A DNA stretch of 64,000 nt from Klebsiella spallanzanii (GTDB taxonomy: Bacteria; Pseudomonadota; Gammaproteobacteria; Enterobacterales; Enterobacteriaceae): contig NZ_CABGGS010000001.1 of assembly GCF_902158555.1 (NCBI RefSeq), forward strand, positions 62,001-126,000, read 5' to 3'. The translations under genes were made by a program, and so were the position numbers. Under the pieces are notes generated by a model. It saw only the letters and a program-made list of their open reading frames with translations. It made no database searches and had not been told where the DNA came from. Below, in pieces: positions 27,579 to 37,985 of this stretch (position 1 is the first letter of the stretch; every line of letters starts with the position of its first letter).

Positions 27579-27640
27579 CCCGCTGGCGCTGTGCTTAGCG
27601 GGGCTACAGGTTTGGACTCGCGCTGGCGTTACGCCAGCGC
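27579..27640. terminator. Paired GC hairpins between ssuB and pepN
   Basis: CCCCGCT (near 27579) pairs with AGCGGGG (near 27602), and the perfect stem GCGCTGGCG (27620-27628) / CGCCAGCGC (27632-27640) encloses the pepN stop codon as its 3-nt loop. Neither is followed by a T tract, so they are only possible terminators or mRNA-end stabilisers for the two convergent genes. Confidence 0.45.
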
Positions 27641-30244
27641 TTTGCTGATTTTCTCAAACAGATCCCCGGAAAGATTCTCCAGGCCTTTTAACTGCTTCAG
27701 CGCCGCGCGCATCAGCGCCTGACGCTTCTCATCATAGCGTTTCAGGCGAATCAACGGCTCAATCAGACGTGAGGCAACCTGCGGATTGCGGCTGTTCAGT
27801 TCAGTCAGCATCTCAACCAGGAACTGATAGCCGCTACCGTCTTCAGCGTGGAATGCCGCCGGGTTGCTCCCCGCAAAGGCACCTATCAGCGAACGGATGC
27901 GGTTCGGGTTGCTCAGACTAAATGAACGATGATTCAGCAAGCTACGTACCGTTTCCAGCACGTTATCCGCCGGGCTGGTGGACTGCAGGATAAACCATTT
28001 GTCCATCACCAGGCCGTCCTGGTGCCATTTGTCGTCATACTCCTGCATCAGGGCATCGCGGCACGGCAGCTGAGCCGCGACTGCCGCCGACAACGCCGCC
28101 AGAGCATCGGTCATATTGTCGGCATGGTGATACTGCGCACTGACCAGTTTATCCGCCAGCTCCGCATCGCCAAACGCCAGGTAGCGCAAGCAGGTGTTAC
28201 GTAGAGAACGCTTGCCGATATCGGCATGTTCAACGCGATAGCTGTCGAGCTTGTTGGCGTTGTAAATCACCAGGAACTCGTCTGCCAGTTCTTTCGCCAA
28301 CGTACGGGTGAGCGCTTCACGCACTGCGGCGATAGCGATCGGATCGATAACCGCGAACAGTTCCGCAATTTCATTAGCCGAAGGCAGCGTCAGGATCTCC
28401 GCCGCCAACGCCGGATCGATCTTTTCATCCAGCAGAATCGCGCGGAACGCATCGGCAACGTGAACAGGCAGCGACAGCGGCTGACCCTGCTGATGGCGAT
28501 TGACGTTGAGCTTGATATACGTTGCCAGCAGGCTTTGCGCCGCATCCCAGCGGGAGAAATCATTGCGCGCGTGGCGCATCAGGAACGTCAGTTGCTGATC
28601 GCTCCATTTGTACTCCAGCTTCACCGGCGCAGAGAATTCACAAAGCAGCGCCGGTACCGGCTGGAAGTAGACATTATCAAAAACAAAAGTCTGCTCTGCC
28701 TGAGTGACGTTCAGCACGTGATGTACCGGGTGTCCGCCCTTCTGCAACGGAATCACTTTTCCTTCGTTATCATAAAGTTCAATGTCGAACGGAATGTGCA
28801 GCGGCAGCTTCTCTGCCTGTTCAGACGTCGGCGGCGTACGCTGGCTGATGGTCAGCGTATACTGCTCCGTTTCCGGGTTGTAATCGTCATGGACGGTAAC
28901 AATCGGCGTCCCGGACTGGCTATACCAGCGGCGGAAGTGGGACAGGTCAACATTGGAAGCATCCTCCATCGCCTGAACAAAATCGTCGCAGGTGGCGGCG
29001 CTGCCGTCGTGGCGTTCAAAGTACAGCTGCATCCCTTTCTGGAAATTCTCTTCACCCAACAGAGTGTGCAGCATGCGAATGACTTCCGCGCCCTTCTCAT
29101 ACACCGTCAGGGTGTAGAAGTTGTTCATTTCGATAACCATATCCGGACGAATCGGATGCGCCATCGGGCTGGCGTCTTCGGCAAACTGCATACCACGCAT
29201 GGTGCGCACATTGTTAATGCGATTAACCGCCCGCGAACCAAGGTCAGAGCTGAACTCCTGGTCGCGGAAAACGGTCAGGCCTTCTTTCAGGCTGAGCTGG
29301 AACCAGTCGCGGCAGGTTACGCGGTTACCGGTCCAGTTATGGAAATATTCGTGGCCAATAACCCGTTCGATATCCAGATAATCTTTATCGGTCGCGGTAT
29401 CGGTACGCGCCAGCACGTATTTGGAGTTAAAGACGTTAAGCCCCTTGTTCTCCATCGCCCCCATATTGAAGAAGTCGACGGCGACAATCATATAGATGTC
29501 GAGATCGTATTCCAGACCGAAGCGCGTTTCGTCCCACTTCATGGAGTTTTGCAACGAGGTCATCGCCCACGGCGCGCGATCCAAGTTGCCGCGGTCAACG
29601 TACAGCTCAAGCGCGACTTCACGCCCGGAGCGGGTTTTGAAGGTATCACGCAGGACGTCGAAATCACCGGCCACCAGCGCAAACAGGTAGCAAGGTTTCG
29701 GGAACGGATCCTGCCACTGGATCCAGTGACGGCCATTTTCCAGCTCGCCCTGGGCCACGCGGTTACCGTTAGAGAGCAGGAACGGATATTTTGTTTTATC
29801 GGCGATGATTTTGGTGGTGAAGCGCGCCAAAACGTCCGGGCGGTCCAGATACCAGGTAATATGGCGGAAACCTTCCGCTTCGCACTGGGTACACAGCGCT
29901 TCACCCGACTGGTACAGCCCTTCCAGCGCGGTATTGGCCGCCGGGCTAATTTCGTTGACGATGGTCAGGGTGAAATGTTCCGGCAACCCGCAAATTACCA
30001 GCTGGTTATTTTCTTCCTTGTAGTCGCTCCACGGTTGACCATTAACCTGCAGAGAGACCAACGTCAGGTCTTCGCCATCCAGACGCAATGGCACATCAGA
30101 CGTAGCCGCATGGCGGGAGACCTTGCTCTCAGCCGTCACAACGGTTTTCGCGGCGTCCAGGTCAAAGGTCAAATCGATATCGCTAATCAGATAATCCGGC
30201 GCACGATAGTCGTGGCGGTATTTGGCTTGGGGCTGTTGTGTCAT
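27629..30244 (-). CDS. pepN: Aminopeptidase N
   Basis: The main cytosolic M1-family aminopeptidase, 871 residues, one more than E. coli. The exopeptidase motif GAMEN (MGAMENKGLN, near 261-270) and zinc motif HEYFHNWTGNRVT (near 297), with the third ligand Glu in LKEGLTVFRDQEF, are intact. Domains in order: N-terminal beta-domain, thermolysin-like catalytic domain, small beta-domain, C-terminal helical domain. AAAGG precedes the start. It is divergent from pncB across 328 bp. Confidence 0.97.
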   Translation of the reverse strand: MTQQPQAKYRHDYRAPDYLISDIDLTFDLDAAKTVVTAESKVSRHAATSDVPLRLDGEDLTLVSLQVNGQPWSDYKEENNQLVICGLPEHFTLTIVNEISPAANTALEGLYQSGEALCTQCEAEGFRHITWYLDRPDVLARFTTKIIADKTKYPFLLSNGNRVAQGELENGRHWIQWQDPFPKPCYLFALVAGDFDVLRDTFKTRSGREVALELYVDRGNLDRAPWAMTSLQNSMKWDETRFGLEYDLDIYMIVAVDFFNMGAMENKGLNVFNSKYVLARTDTATDKDYLDIERVIGHEYFHNWTGNRVTCRDWFQLSLKEGLTVFRDQEFSSDLGSRAVNRINNVRTMRGMQFAEDASPMAHPIRPDMVIEMNNFYTLTVYEKGAEVIRMLHTLLGEENFQKGMQLYFERHDGSAATCDDFVQAMEDASNVDLSHFRRWYSQSGTPIVTVHDDYNPETEQYTLTISQRTPPTSEQAEKLPLHIPFDIELYDNEGKVIPLQKGGHPVHHVLNVTQAEQTFVFDNVYFQPVPALLCEFSAPVKLEYKWSDQQLTFLMRHARNDFSRWDAAQSLLATYIKLNVNRHQQGQPLSLPVHVADAFRAILLDEKIDPALAAEILTLPSANEIAELFAVIDPIAIAAVREALTRTLAKELADEFLVIYNANKLDSYRVEHADIGKRSLRNTCLRYLAFGDAELADKLVSAQYHHADNMTDALAALSAAVAAQLPCRDALMQEYDDKWHQDGLVMDKWFILQSTSPADNVLETVRSLLNHRSFSLSNPNRIRSLIGAFAGSNPAAFHAEDGSGYQFLVEMLTELNSRNPQVASRLIEPLIRLKRYDEKRQALMRAALKQLKGLENLSGDLFEKISKALA

Positions 30245-30416
30245 AAAAAACCTTTAGCATGTCCTGTAAAGTGTCGACTCAGTCTATTCCTGTTGCGCAA
30301 ATCTCGCTACGCAGAATCTTCATCTTTTCAATGCCAAACATGAAAATTGCTACATTTTGATAACACCAGAGGCACGAAATGCGCTCGACCAGGCGCAAAG
30401 CTTGTGGTGTGATGCG

Positions 30417-30434
30417 TGTTCAATATATTAAACT
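30417..30434. promoter_or_regulatory. NadR-box-like operator upstream of pncB
   Basis: TGTTCAATATATTAAACT at 30417-30434 fits the NadR consensus TGTTTA-N6-TAAACA with two mismatches. NadR represses pncB when NAD is plentiful in Salmonella and E. coli. A -10-like TATACT follows at 30502-30507. The rest of the 30245-30572 gap holds the divergent pepN promoter and no gene that I can see. Confidence 0.6.
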
Positions 30435-30572
30435 AGGCCTCGCAAATGACCGTTAGCGTCGTCATCAGCCGTCGCCGCGGGACAGAGTCGGGTATTACAG
30501 GTATACTCCGCCTCCTTTTTACCGCTTTGGTTTTGATGGAAACGCTCCAGTGAGAGGATGCTACTGCGCACC

Positions 30573-31775
30573 ATGACCCAATTCACTTCTCCTGTACTGC
30601 ACTCGCTGCTTGATACGGATGCCTACAAGCTGCACATGCAGCAGGCTGTCTTCCACCGCTACAATGATGTACAGGTCGCGGCGGAGTTCCGCTGCCGTGG
30701 GGACGATTTGCTCGGCATCTATGCCGATGCGATTCGCGAACAGGTTGAGACGATGCGCGACCTGAGACTGCAGGACGATGAATATCACTGGCTGTCGGGC
30801 CTGCCCTTCTTTTCGCAAGACTATCTCGACTGGCTGCGCAATTTTCGCTACGACCCACGCCAGGTTTCCGTCACCAATGACAACGGCAAGCTTAATATTC
30901 GCCTTTCCGGCCCGTGGCTTGAAGTCATTATGTGGGAAGTTCCGCTGCTGGCGGTGATAAGCGAGCTGGTTCATCACTATCGTTCACCAGAAACCAGCGT
31001 TGACTTAGCGCTTAAGACCCTCGAGCATAAATTGGTCGATTTTAATCACCTCACTGCTGACGTCGATATGTCCGGTTTCCGCCTGATGGATTTCGGTACC
31101 CGCCGCCGCTTCTCGCGTGAAGTACAGCAGGCCATTGTTGAGCGTCTGCAGCAGGAGCCGTGGTTCACCGGCACCAGCAACTACGATCTGGCGCGTCGTC
31201 TGGATCTGACCCCAATGGGAACCCAGGCGCACGAATGGTTCCAGGCGCATCAGCAAATCAGCCCAAGCCTGGCCAGCAGCCAGCGCGCGGCTCTCGCGGC
31301 CTGGCTGGAGGAGTATCCTGATCAGTTGGGTATCGCCCTGACCGACTGCATTACGATGGACGCCTTCCTGCGCGATTTCGGCCCGGAGTTTGCAACCCGC
31401 TATCAGGGACTGCGTCACGATTCCGGCGATCCGGTGGAATGGGGCGAGAAGGCTATCGCACACTATAAAAAACTGGGCATCAATCCGTTGAGTAAAGTGC
31501 TGGTGTTTTCCGATAACCTCGACCTGACCAAAGCGGTCGATTTATATCGCCACTTCTCGTCGCGGGTGAATTTGAGCTTCGGCATCGGCACCCGGCTGAC
31601 CTGCGATATTCCTCAGGTTAAGCCGCTGAATATTGTTATCAAGCTAGTGGAGTGCAACGGTAAGCCGGTGGCGAAACTTTCCGATAGCCCGGGTAAAACG
31701 ATTTGCCACGATAAAGCGTTTGTGCGCGCCCTGCGCAAAGCTTTTGACCTGCCGCCGGTTAAAAAGGCGAGTTAA
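30573..31775 (+). CDS. pncB: Nicotinate phosphoribosyltransferase
   Basis: Makes nicotinate mononucleotide from nicotinate, PRPP and ATP in NAD salvage. It is 400 residues from [19 protein letters not shown], the family length. [15 protein letters not shown] and [11 protein letters not shown], the phosphorylated His in GTQAHEW, and [15 protein letters not shown] (PRPP site) are visible. An ATG at 30558 sits right after GAGAGG, too close to use, so the start at 30573 is preferred; it matches homologues. Regulation by NadR is likely from the box upstream. Confidence 0.96.
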   Translation: MTQFTSPVLHSLLDTDAYKLHMQQAVFHRYNDVQVAAEFRCRGDDLLGIYADAIREQVETMRDLRLQDDEYHWLSGLPFFSQDYLDWLRNFRYDPRQVSVTNDNGKLNIRLSGPWLEVIMWEVPLLAVISELVHHYRSPETSVDLALKTLEHKLVDFNHLTADVDMSGFRLMDFGTRRRFSREVQQAIVERLQQEPWFTGTSNYDLARRLDLTPMGTQAHEWFQAHQQISPSLASSQRAALAAWLEEYPDQLGIALTDCITMDAFLRDFGPEFATRYQGLRHDSGDPVEWGEKAIAHYKKLGINPLSKVLVFSDNLDLTKAVDLYRHFSSRVNLSFGIGTRLTCDIPQVKPLNIVIKLVECNGKPVAKLSDSPGKTICHDKAFVRALRKAFDLPPVKKAS

Positions 31776-31783
31776 TCTCCTCA

Positions 31784-31809
31784 AGGAGCCGCTCAGGCTC
31801 CTTTTTCTT
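31784..31809 (+). terminator. pncB terminator
   Basis: Stem AGGAGCC (31784-31790) / GGCTCCT (31796-31802), loop GCTCA, followed by TTTTCTTT. Confidence 0.88.
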
Positions 31810-31883
31810 TATTATTATTGCCGAATTATCCCCTTTCAGATGCGAAATCTACTTGTCTGATAGAAGATGACAGGTAACATAGA

Positions 31884-31915
31884 TATCCCCCCGCTGAAGG
31901 GGGATACAGATTTTT
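31884..31915 (+). promoter_or_regulatory. Leader hairpin upstream of asnS
   Basis: A perfect 8-bp stem TATCCCCC (31884-31891) / GGGGGATA (31899-31906) with a 7-nt loop is followed by CAGATTTTT, ending 27 nt before the asnS ATG. It could be a transcription attenuator, or a leftover terminator read through by the asnS promoter. No leader peptide or T-box is seen. Confidence 0.5.
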
Positions 31916-31941
31916 CTATTGGACTAATAAGAGAGACTATT

Positions 31942-33342
31942 ATGAGCGTTGTGCCTGTAGCCGACGTACTCCAGGGCCGCGTTGCCGTTGACAGCGAAGT
32001 CACCGTGCGCGGATGGGTGCGTACCCGCCGAGATTCTAAAGCTGGCTTTTCTTTCCTCGCCGTCTATGACGGTTCCTGCTTTGATCCTGTACAGGCCGTC
32101 ATCAGTAATTCTCTTCCCAATTACAATCAGGAAGTGCTGCGCCTGACTACCGGCTGCTCGGTCATCGTAACCGGTAAAGTCGTGGCATCTCAGGGCCAGG
32201 GTCAGAGTTTTGAAATTCAGGCCAGTCATGTTGAAGTCACCGGCTGGGTCGAAGATCCGGATACTTACCCAATGGCGGCAAAACGCCACAGCATCGAGTA
32301 TCTGCGTGAAGTGGCCCACCTGCGTCCGCGTACCAACCTGATTGGCGCAGTAGCTCGCGTTCGCCATACGCTGGCGCAGGCGCTGCATCGTTTCTTCGAT
32401 GAGCAGGGTTTCTTCTGGGTTTCTACTCCGCTGATTACCGCTTCGGATACCGAAGGTGCTGGCGAGATGTTCCGCGTTTCGACGCTGGATCTGGAAAACC
32501 TGCCGCGCAACGATCAGGGCAAGGTCGATTTCGATAAAGACTTCTTTGGTAAAGAGTCATTCCTGACCGTTTCCGGCCAGCTGAACGGCGAAACCTATGC
32601 CTGCGCGCTGTCAAAAATCTACACCTTCGGTCCAACCTTCCGTGCGGAAAACTCTAACACCAGTCGCCACCTGGCAGAATTCTGGATGCTGGAGCCGGAA
32701 GTCGCTTTTGCTAACCTGAACGATGTTGCTGGTCTGGCGGAAGCCATGCTGAAGTACGTCTTCAAAGCCGTTCTGGAAGAACGAGCGGATGACATGAAAT
32801 TCTTTGCTGAACGTGTGGATAAAGACGCTATCGACCGTCTGCAACGCTTTGTGTCCGCTGATTTCGCTCAGGTTGATTACACTGATGCGGTCACCATTCT
32901 TGAAAACTGCGGTAAGCAGTTTGAAAACCCGGTGTACTGGGGTGTGGATCTCTCCTCCGAGCATGAGCGCTATCTTGCTGAAGAGCACTTCAAAGCACCG
33001 GTGGTTGTCAAAAACTATCCGAAAGAGATTAAGGCGTTCTATATGCGTCTTAACGAAGACGGTAAAACCGTTGCCGCTATGGACGTTCTGGCTCCGGGCA
33101 TCGGCGAAATCATCGGCGGCTCCCAGCGTGAAGAACGCCTGGACGTGCTTGATGCGCGTATGGCAGAAATGGGCCTTAATAAAGAAGACTACTGGTGGTA
33201 TCGCGACCTGCGTCGCTACGGTACCGTACCGCACTCCGGTTTTGGTCTGGGCTTTGAGCGCCTGATCGCTTACGTGACCGGCGTGCAGAACGTGCGTGAC
33301 GTTATTCCGTTCCCACGGACCCCGCGTAACGCGACATTCTGA
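31942..33342 (+). CDS. asnS: Asparaginyl-tRNA synthetase
   Basis: Class IIb aminoacyl-tRNA synthetase, 466 residues from [13 protein letters not shown]. An N-terminal OB-fold anticodon domain ([20 protein letters not shown]) is followed by the class II core with motif 1 near [21 protein letters not shown], motif 2 [23 protein letters not shown] and motif 3 [23 protein letters not shown] precedes the ATG. An in-frame ATG at 31867 lies upstream of the leader hairpin and is not used in homologues. Confidence 0.97.
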   Translation: MSVVPVADVLQGRVAVDSEVTVRGWVRTRRDSKAGFSFLAVYDGSCFDPVQAVISNSLPNYNQEVLRLTTGCSVIVTGKVVASQGQGQSFEIQASHVEVTGWVEDPDTYPMAAKRHSIEYLREVAHLRPRTNLIGAVARVRHTLAQALHRFFDEQGFFWVSTPLITASDTEGAGEMFRVSTLDLENLPRNDQGKVDFDKDFFGKESFLTVSGQLNGETYACALSKIYTFGPTFRAENSNTSRHLAEFWMLEPEVAFANLNDVAGLAEAMLKYVFKAVLEERADDMKFFAERVDKDAIDRLQRFVSADFAQVDYTDAVTILENCGKQFENPVYWGVDLSSEHERYLAEEHFKAPVVVKNYPKEIKAFYMRLNEDGKTVAAMDVLAPGIGEIIGGSQREERLDVLDARMAEMGLNKEDYWWYRDLRRYGTVPHSGFGLGFERLIAYVTGVQNVRDVIPFPRTPRNATF

Positions 33343-33362
33343 TTTTTTTCTACAATAAAGCC

Positions 33363-33391
33363 AAAAGGCCAGCGCAAGCTGGCCTTTTTTT
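33363..33391 (+). terminator. asnS terminator
   Basis: Stem AAAAGGCCAGC (33363-33373) / GCTGGCCTTTT (33378-33388), GCAA tetraloop, T7 tail. Confidence 0.95.
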
Positions 33392-33443
33392 ATGTCAATT
33401 TCCGTTAACAAAATTCAGGAAATTTAAACATCAACCTTCAAGA

Positions 33444-33933
33444 TTCACATTTATGTTACGCACTATTTCATCCCAGCCCAAAGATAAAAACCGCACCTTA
33501 TGTTCATAAATTACCAAACCCAATGATTATTTTGCTCATTTTTTAACCACTGACAGCACATCTTGCAAAGACACGCATTGAATAAAAAAGAATCAAAATT
33601 CCAACACAAAATGCACAAACCCTCTCTTATCTAAATTAATCATAATTAATTCATATAGATATATATGAATAGTCGATTTCGTCGACAAACACCGCTGGAA
33701 TGTTGATTGAGTTCACAAAGTTCCCTAAAATACACATATTGTTACATACACTTTCTTTTGGTTACTCATATGCGACATTGGTAGCATTTTCAGGCTAGCG
33801 AAACGTTGTTCTGGATGGAAAGATGCCTCCAGACACCAAACTATCATCAATAGTTCCGTAATTTTTTATTGACGAAACTTATTGGCGGCAGTGGCAAGTG
33901 TTCATAAAAAAATATAAATGAGGGTAATAAATA
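33444..33933 (+). promoter_or_regulatory. ompF regulatory region with OmpR-like sites and long leader
   Basis: This nearly 500-base AT-rich stretch holds no gene. By E. coli comparison, TTCACATTTATGTTACGCAC at 33444-33463 resembles the distal OmpR site F4, about 380 bases before the start point. Proximal OmpR-like GTTACA (33741) and GGTTAC (33760) lie before a -10 AAAGAT at 33819-33824, giving a start near 33831 and a leader of about 103 nt. The AT-rich middle may bind IHF. The end of the leader (ATGAGGGTAATAAATA) matches the MicF sRNA target. Confidence 0.6.
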
Positions 33934-35031
33934 ATGATGAAGCGCAAAATTCTGGCAGCGGTAATTCCTGCCCTGCTGGTAGCCGGTGCAGCTAACGCTG
34001 CAGAAATCTATAACAAAAACGGCAACAAATTGGATTTTTACGGAAAAATGGTTGGCGAGCACGTTTGGACCACCAACGGCGACACCAGCAGTGAAGACAC
34101 CACCTATGCTCGTATCGGTCTGAAAGGCGAAACCCAGATCAACGACCAGCTGACCGGTTACGGTCAGTGGGAATACAACATGGACGCCTCCAATGTTGAA
34201 GGTTCCCAGACCACTAAAACTCGTCTGGCTTTCGCCGGCCTGAAAGCGGGTGAATATGGTTCATTCGATTATGGTCGTAACTACGGCGCTATCTACGACG
34301 TAGAAGCAGCAACCGATATGTTAGTTGAGTGGGGCGGCGATGGCTGGAACTACACTGACAACTTCATGACCGGCCGTACCAACGGCGTAGCAACTTACCG
34401 TAACTCTGACTTCTTCGGTCTGGTTGACGGCCTGAGCTTCGCGCTGCAGTACCAAGGTAAAAACGACGCCACTTCTCGTGATGTTAAGAAACAGAACGGC
34501 GACGGTTTCAGCACCGCGGCAACCTACGCGTTTGACAACGGTATTGCGCTGTCCGCAGGCTATGCTAACTCTAACCGTAGCGGTGATCAGAAAGCGGACC
34601 GTCAGGGCGAGAAAGCTGAAGCATGGGCAACCTCCGCTAAGTATGATGCTAACAATGTCTACGCTGCAGTCATGTATTCTCAGACCTACAACATGACTCC
34701 GGAAAATGAAGGTGACCGTTTCGCCAACAAAACGCAGAACTTTGAAGCCGTTGTGCAATATCAGTTCGACTTCGGTCTGCGTCCGTCCATCGGCTATGTA
34801 CAAACCAAGGGTAAAGACCTGACTGCACGTAGCGCCAATAACGCTCGTTTCGCTGGCGGCGATGCAGATCTGGTGAAATATATTGAAGTGGGTGCATGGT
34901 ACTACTTCAACAAAAACATGAACGTCTACGCTGCATATAAATTCAACCAGTTGGACGACAACGATTACTCCAAAGCTCTTGGCCTGTCTACCGACGACCA
35001 GGCGGCAGTAGGTATCGTTTACCAGTTCTAA
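33934..35031 (+). CDS. ompF: Outer membrane porin OmpF (OmpK35 type)
   Basis: Trimeric general diffusion porin of 365 residues: signal peptide 1-22 (ending ANA), then a 16-strand barrel beginning [19 protein letters not shown] and ending in the C-terminal Phe of GIVYQF required for Bam assembly. The L3 constriction loop carries the acidic [19 protein letters not shown] region. It matches Klebsiella OmpK35, whose loss raises beta-lactam resistance; here the gene is intact. It is under EnvZ/OmpR and MicF control, inferred from upstream sites. It sits between asnS and aspC as in E. coli. Confidence 0.96.
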   Translation: MMKRKILAAVIPALLVAGAANAAEIYNKNGNKLDFYGKMVGEHVWTTNGDTSSEDTTYARIGLKGETQINDQLTGYGQWEYNMDASNVEGSQTTKTRLAFAGLKAGEYGSFDYGRNYGAIYDVEAATDMLVEWGGDGWNYTDNFMTGRTNGVATYRNSDFFGLVDGLSFALQYQGKNDATSRDVKKQNGDGFSTAATYAFDNGIALSAGYANSNRSGDQKADRQGEKAEAWATSAKYDANNVYAAVMYSQTYNMTPENEGDRFANKTQNFEAVVQYQFDFGLRPSIGYVQTKGKDLTARSANNARFAGGDADLVKYIEVGAWYYFNKNMNVYAAYKFNQLDDNDYSKALGLSTDDQAAVGIVYQF

Positions 35032-35061
35032 TCAGCAGTACACCCCTTCGTGATATGCCTA

Positions 35062-35087
35062 AAAAGCAGGACTTCGGTCCTGCTTTT
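35062..35087 (+). terminator. ompF terminator
   Basis: A perfect 11-bp stem AAAAGCAGGAC (35062-35072) / GTCCTGCTTTT (35077-35087) closed by a UUCG tetraloop. Confidence 0.95.
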
Positions 35088-35218
35088 CTGCGTTCCTAAG
35101 ATGAAGATCGTAACTTTTGAAAACCTTCTCGCTTTTTGTCGCAAACGGTTGGCAATTAACAGAACTCCCGTTAACCTGATAGCGGATTTCCCTTCAGTAA
35201 TCACAATGGAACCTCGTC

Positions 35219-36409
35219 ATGTTTGAGAACATTACCGCCGCCCCTGCCGACCCGATTCTGGGTTTAGCCGATCTATTTCGTGCCGACGACCGCCCAACAA
35301 AAATTAATCTTGGAATTGGTGTTTATAAAGATGAAACGGGTAAAACGCCGGTCCTGACTAGCGTGAAAAAAGCAGAGCAATATCTGCTGGAAAATGAAAC
35401 CACCAAAAATTATCTGGGCATTGATGGTATTCCAGAATTTGGTCGCTGCACCCAGGAGTTGCTGTTTGGGAAAGGAAGCGCAATTATTAATGATAAGCGC
35501 GCCCGTACTGCACAGACCCCAGGTGGTACCGGTGGCCTGCGCGTTGCTGCCGATTTTCTGGCGAAGAACACCGATGCTAAACGTATTTGGGTGAGCAACC
35601 CAAGCTGGCCGAACCATAAAAGCGTGTTCAATTCCGCCGGGCTGGAAGTTTGCGAATACGCTTACTACGATGCCGCTAACCATAAACTCGACTTCGACGG
35701 CCTGCTGGCCAGCCTGAATGAAGCGCAGGCGGGTGACGTGGTTCTGTTCCACGGCTGCTGCCACAACCCAACCGGTATCGACCCGACGCTTGAGCAGTGG
35801 CAACAGCTCGCGCAGCTTTCTGTAGAAAAAGGTTGGCTGCCGCTGTTTGACTTTGCCTATCAGGGCTTTGCCCGCGGCCTGGAAGAAGATGCCGAAGGCC
35901 TGCGCGCGTTCGCTGCGCTGCATAAAGAGCTGCTGGTTGCCAGCTCCTACTCCAAGAACTTCGGTCTCTACAACGAGCGCGTAGGCGCCTGTACGCTGGT
36001 TGCTGCTGACCAGGAAACGGTAGACCGTGCTTTCAGCCAGATGAAATCCGTGATTCGCGCAAACTACTCTAACCCGCCGGCACACGGCGCATCGGTAGTT
36101 GCGACCATTCTTAGTAACGACGCGCTGCGCGCCATCTGGGAACAAGAGCTGACCGACATGCGCCAGCGTATTCAGCGCATGCGTCTGCTGTTCGTGAATA
36201 CCCTGCAGGAGAAAGGCGCGAGCCGCGACTTCTCCTTCATCATTCAGCAGAACGGGATGTTCTCGTTCAGCGGTCTGACAAAAGAGCAGGTACTGCGCCT
36301 GCGTGAAGAGTTTGCAATTTACGCCGTTGCATCCGGACGTATTAACGTTGCCGGTATGACGCCTGACAACATGGCGCCGCTGTGCGAAGCGATTGTTGCC
36401 GTGCTATAA
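35219..36409 (+). CDS. aspC: Aspartate aminotransferase
   Basis: PLP enzyme interconverting aspartate and 2-oxoglutarate with oxaloacetate and glutamate; 396 residues as in E. coli. Class I aminotransferase motifs are present: [15 protein letters not shown] (PLP phosphate), [13 protein letters not shown] with the Asn, [10 protein letters not shown] with the Asp, and the Schiff-base Lys in [15 protein letters not shown] near residue 246, with the substrate Arg in the C-terminal SGRINVAGM region. It is transcribed alone and ends in a hairpin shared with the convergent ycbL. Confidence 0.97.
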   Translation: MFENITAAPADPILGLADLFRADDRPTKINLGIGVYKDETGKTPVLTSVKKAEQYLLENETTKNYLGIDGIPEFGRCTQELLFGKGSAIINDKRARTAQTPGGTGGLRVAADFLAKNTDAKRIWVSNPSWPNHKSVFNSAGLEVCEYAYYDAANHKLDFDGLLASLNEAQAGDVVLFHGCCHNPTGIDPTLEQWQQLAQLSVEKGWLPLFDFAYQGFARGLEEDAEGLRAFAALHKELLVASSYSKNFGLYNERVGACTLVAADQETVDRAFSQMKSVIRANYSNPPAHGASVVATILSNDALRAIWEQELTDMRQRIQRMRLLFVNTLQEKGASRDFSFIIQQNGMFSFSGLTKEQVLRLREEFAIYAVASGRINVAGMTPDNMAPLCEAIVAVL

Positions 36410-36428
36410 CCTCGCGTTCTGTAAAACC

Positions 36429-36452
36429 AAAGGCCGCATCTGCGGCCTTTTT
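36429..36452. terminator. aspC/ycbL bidirectional terminator
   Basis: Stem AAAGGCCGC (36429-36437) / GCGGCCTTT (36442-36450), loop ATCT, with T5 on the plus strand and TTTGG on the minus strand, lying between two convergent genes. Confidence 0.88.
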
Positions 36453-36471
36453 AACATCCTTTCCGGTATCT

Positions 36472-37119
36472 TTACCAGACCGGCATTTCATCCTGCAGGA
36501 ACGGATTATGCAGGCGTTCGTACCCAAGGGTAGAGATAGGTCCGTGACCGGGGATAAACGTCACGTCATCGCCCAGCGGCAATAGCTTGCGTTTAATCGC
36601 ATCGATCAGCTGACTATGATCGCCGCGCGGGAAGTCGCTGCGCCCTACTCCGCCTTTAAAAATCACATCGCCAGAAATCAGCAGCCGGGAGGCATCGTCG
36701 AAGAAGACCACGTGCCCTGGCGTGTGGCCTGGACAGTGCAGCACCTGCAGGGAAACGCTCCCTACGCTGACCACATCCCCTTCATTAAGCCAGCGATCAG
36801 GTTGTAGCGGCTGGCAATCTTCCAGACCAAACATCCGGCTTTGCGCAGGTAAACCTTCCAGCCAGAACTCATCTTCTTTTTCCGGACCAATAACCGGCAC
36901 GCCATAATGTTGCGCCAGTTCCGCCGCCGCACCAACGTGATCAAGATGACCATGAGTGAGCAAAATCTGCATCAGGCTGACGCCCGCCGCCGTAACTTCC
37001 TGTTTGATTCGCTCAGCGTCGCCGCCAGGATCGATCAGTGCCGCCAGTTTGGTTTGTTCACACCAGATTAAAGAACAGTTCTGCGCGAACGCGGTAACCG
37101 GAATAATACGATAGTTCAT
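36472..37119 (-). CDS. ycbL: Metallo-beta-lactamase-fold hydrolase YcbL (type II glyoxalase-like)
   Basis: Glyoxalase II-like metal hydrolase, 215 residues from [16 protein letters not shown]. Metal ligands are visible: THGHLDHVG (HxHxDH motif near 53-59), His in CPGHTPGHV near 131, Asp in ISGDVIF near 152 and His in IPGHGP near 193. Homologues hydrolyse thioesters such as S-lactoylglutathione; the physiological substrate is unsure. AAAGGAGC precedes the start. It begins 13 nt after mepK and is probably co-transcribed with it. Confidence 0.93.
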   Translation of the reverse strand: MNYRIIPVTAFAQNCSLIWCEQTKLAALIDPGGDAERIKQEVTAAGVSLMQILLTHGHLDHVGAAAELAQHYGVPVIGPEKEDEFWLEGLPAQSRMFGLEDCQPLQPDRWLNEGDVVSVGSVSLQVLHCPGHTPGHVVFFDDASRLLISGDVIFKGGVGRSDFPRGDHSQLIDAIKRKLLPLGDDVTFIPGHGPISTLGYERLHNPFLQDEMPVW

Positions 37120-37132
37120 GATGCTCCTTTCG

Positions 37133-37684
37133 TTACCAGTGCCGTACCGGCCCGGTATCAATATGCACAAAGTTGCTACGTGGGTAGTATCCTACACCAC
37201 CTGTGCGCATAGATAACGCCGCTTTGCGAACATTGCTTAACGAAATGCCTTCAATGTGGAAATCCATGGCCTGGCCTTTGGTGTGATAGCTATGCTTTGC
37301 CACACCGCGGCTTCGTGCACGCAGCTCATTATTGGTATCAACAGAGCGATAACCAGAAATAAGTTGGACGGGCTTATTGGTGCCGAGTAATCCCTGCAGG
37401 CGATAGAGTTGATCGAACAAACCAGGATCGATCGACTTAATTTTATTCGCACGGTAGTCGCGGAAAAAATGATTAAGTCTTGCTAATTCATCCTGAATAT
37501 AGCCTCTGCCATCGAAAAACTCCGCCTTGAGTGATTCACCAGTATGCAGGTTGTTCAGCGTCAAAATACGCGGTCGGGGGGTCGAGAGGGTGGCAAATGC
37601 CGGCGCAGGCAGAATGGCAGCAGCACCGAGCGCAGCTCCACCTAACGCCAGCAGTTTGCGGCGATTAGCGTCAAATTTGTCCAT
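37133..37684 (-). CDS. mepK: Murein endopeptidase MepK (YcbK)
   Basis: A periplasmic DUF882/peptidase M15-like enzyme, 183 residues from [16 protein letters not shown]. It has a twin-arginine signal ([13 protein letters not shown], then AFA). Zinc ligands are visible in [15 protein letters not shown] (His and Asp) and FVHIDTG (His). In E. coli MepK preferentially cuts the 3-3 (mDAP-mDAP) cross-links that LdtD makes, and the two genes lie side by side here. The upstream ATG at 37756 is rejected because the Tat signal would be internal. Confidence 0.93.
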   Translation of the reverse strand: MDKFDANRRKLLALGGAALGAAAILPAPAFATLSTPRPRILTLNNLHTGESLKAEFFDGRGYIQDELARLNHFFRDYRANKIKSIDPGLFDQLYRLQGLLGTNKPVQLISGYRSVDTNNELRARSRGVAKHSYHTKGQAMDFHIEGISLSNVRKAALSMRTGGVGYYPRSNFVHIDTGPVRHW

Positions 37685-37985
37685 GATAATCAGGTCTACA
37701 GGTAAATGAATCGTAATATACTTTTCCCGCAATTTGCCCGTTAGCCGCCAGCCCAAGACTATCTTCTGGTGGCTAAGAAATATCAGCCACAGAGAATCTG
37801 CCGCTTTCAGCTACAACGCATTTTGCAGGATTATATGTATATGCACTTCTGGCGCACAGAAGGCACCTTACCGAGCATTATTGCCAACGTCAAGGTAGCC
37901 TAACCCCAGCAAACACGGGCCTTGTAGACAACAAGGCCCGTTTTCACACAGAAGTAGGACAGCCGAATCGGTTGAATTACTTCAT
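37685..37985 (-). other. ldtD-mepK intergenic region with hairpins
   Basis: About 300 bases. The perfect 10-bp hairpin CGGGCCTTGT (37916-37925) / ACAAGGCCCG (37931-37940) with a 5-nt loop is the likely end of ldtD transcripts, though its T tract is better on the plus strand (TTTT) than on the minus. A second inverted repeat, TAGCCGCCAG (37742-37751) and CTGGTGGCTA (37766-37775), has one mismatch. The mepK promoter should lie here. A plus-strand frame at 37835-37900 encodes only 22 residues and is not called a gene. Confidence 0.5.

Noticed and set aside
28226-30343. A 705-codon open frame antisense to pepN
   Set aside because: Long antisense frames are common opposite GC-rich genes with strong codon bias; the product is Arg/Gln-rich without motifs, and pepN is certain.
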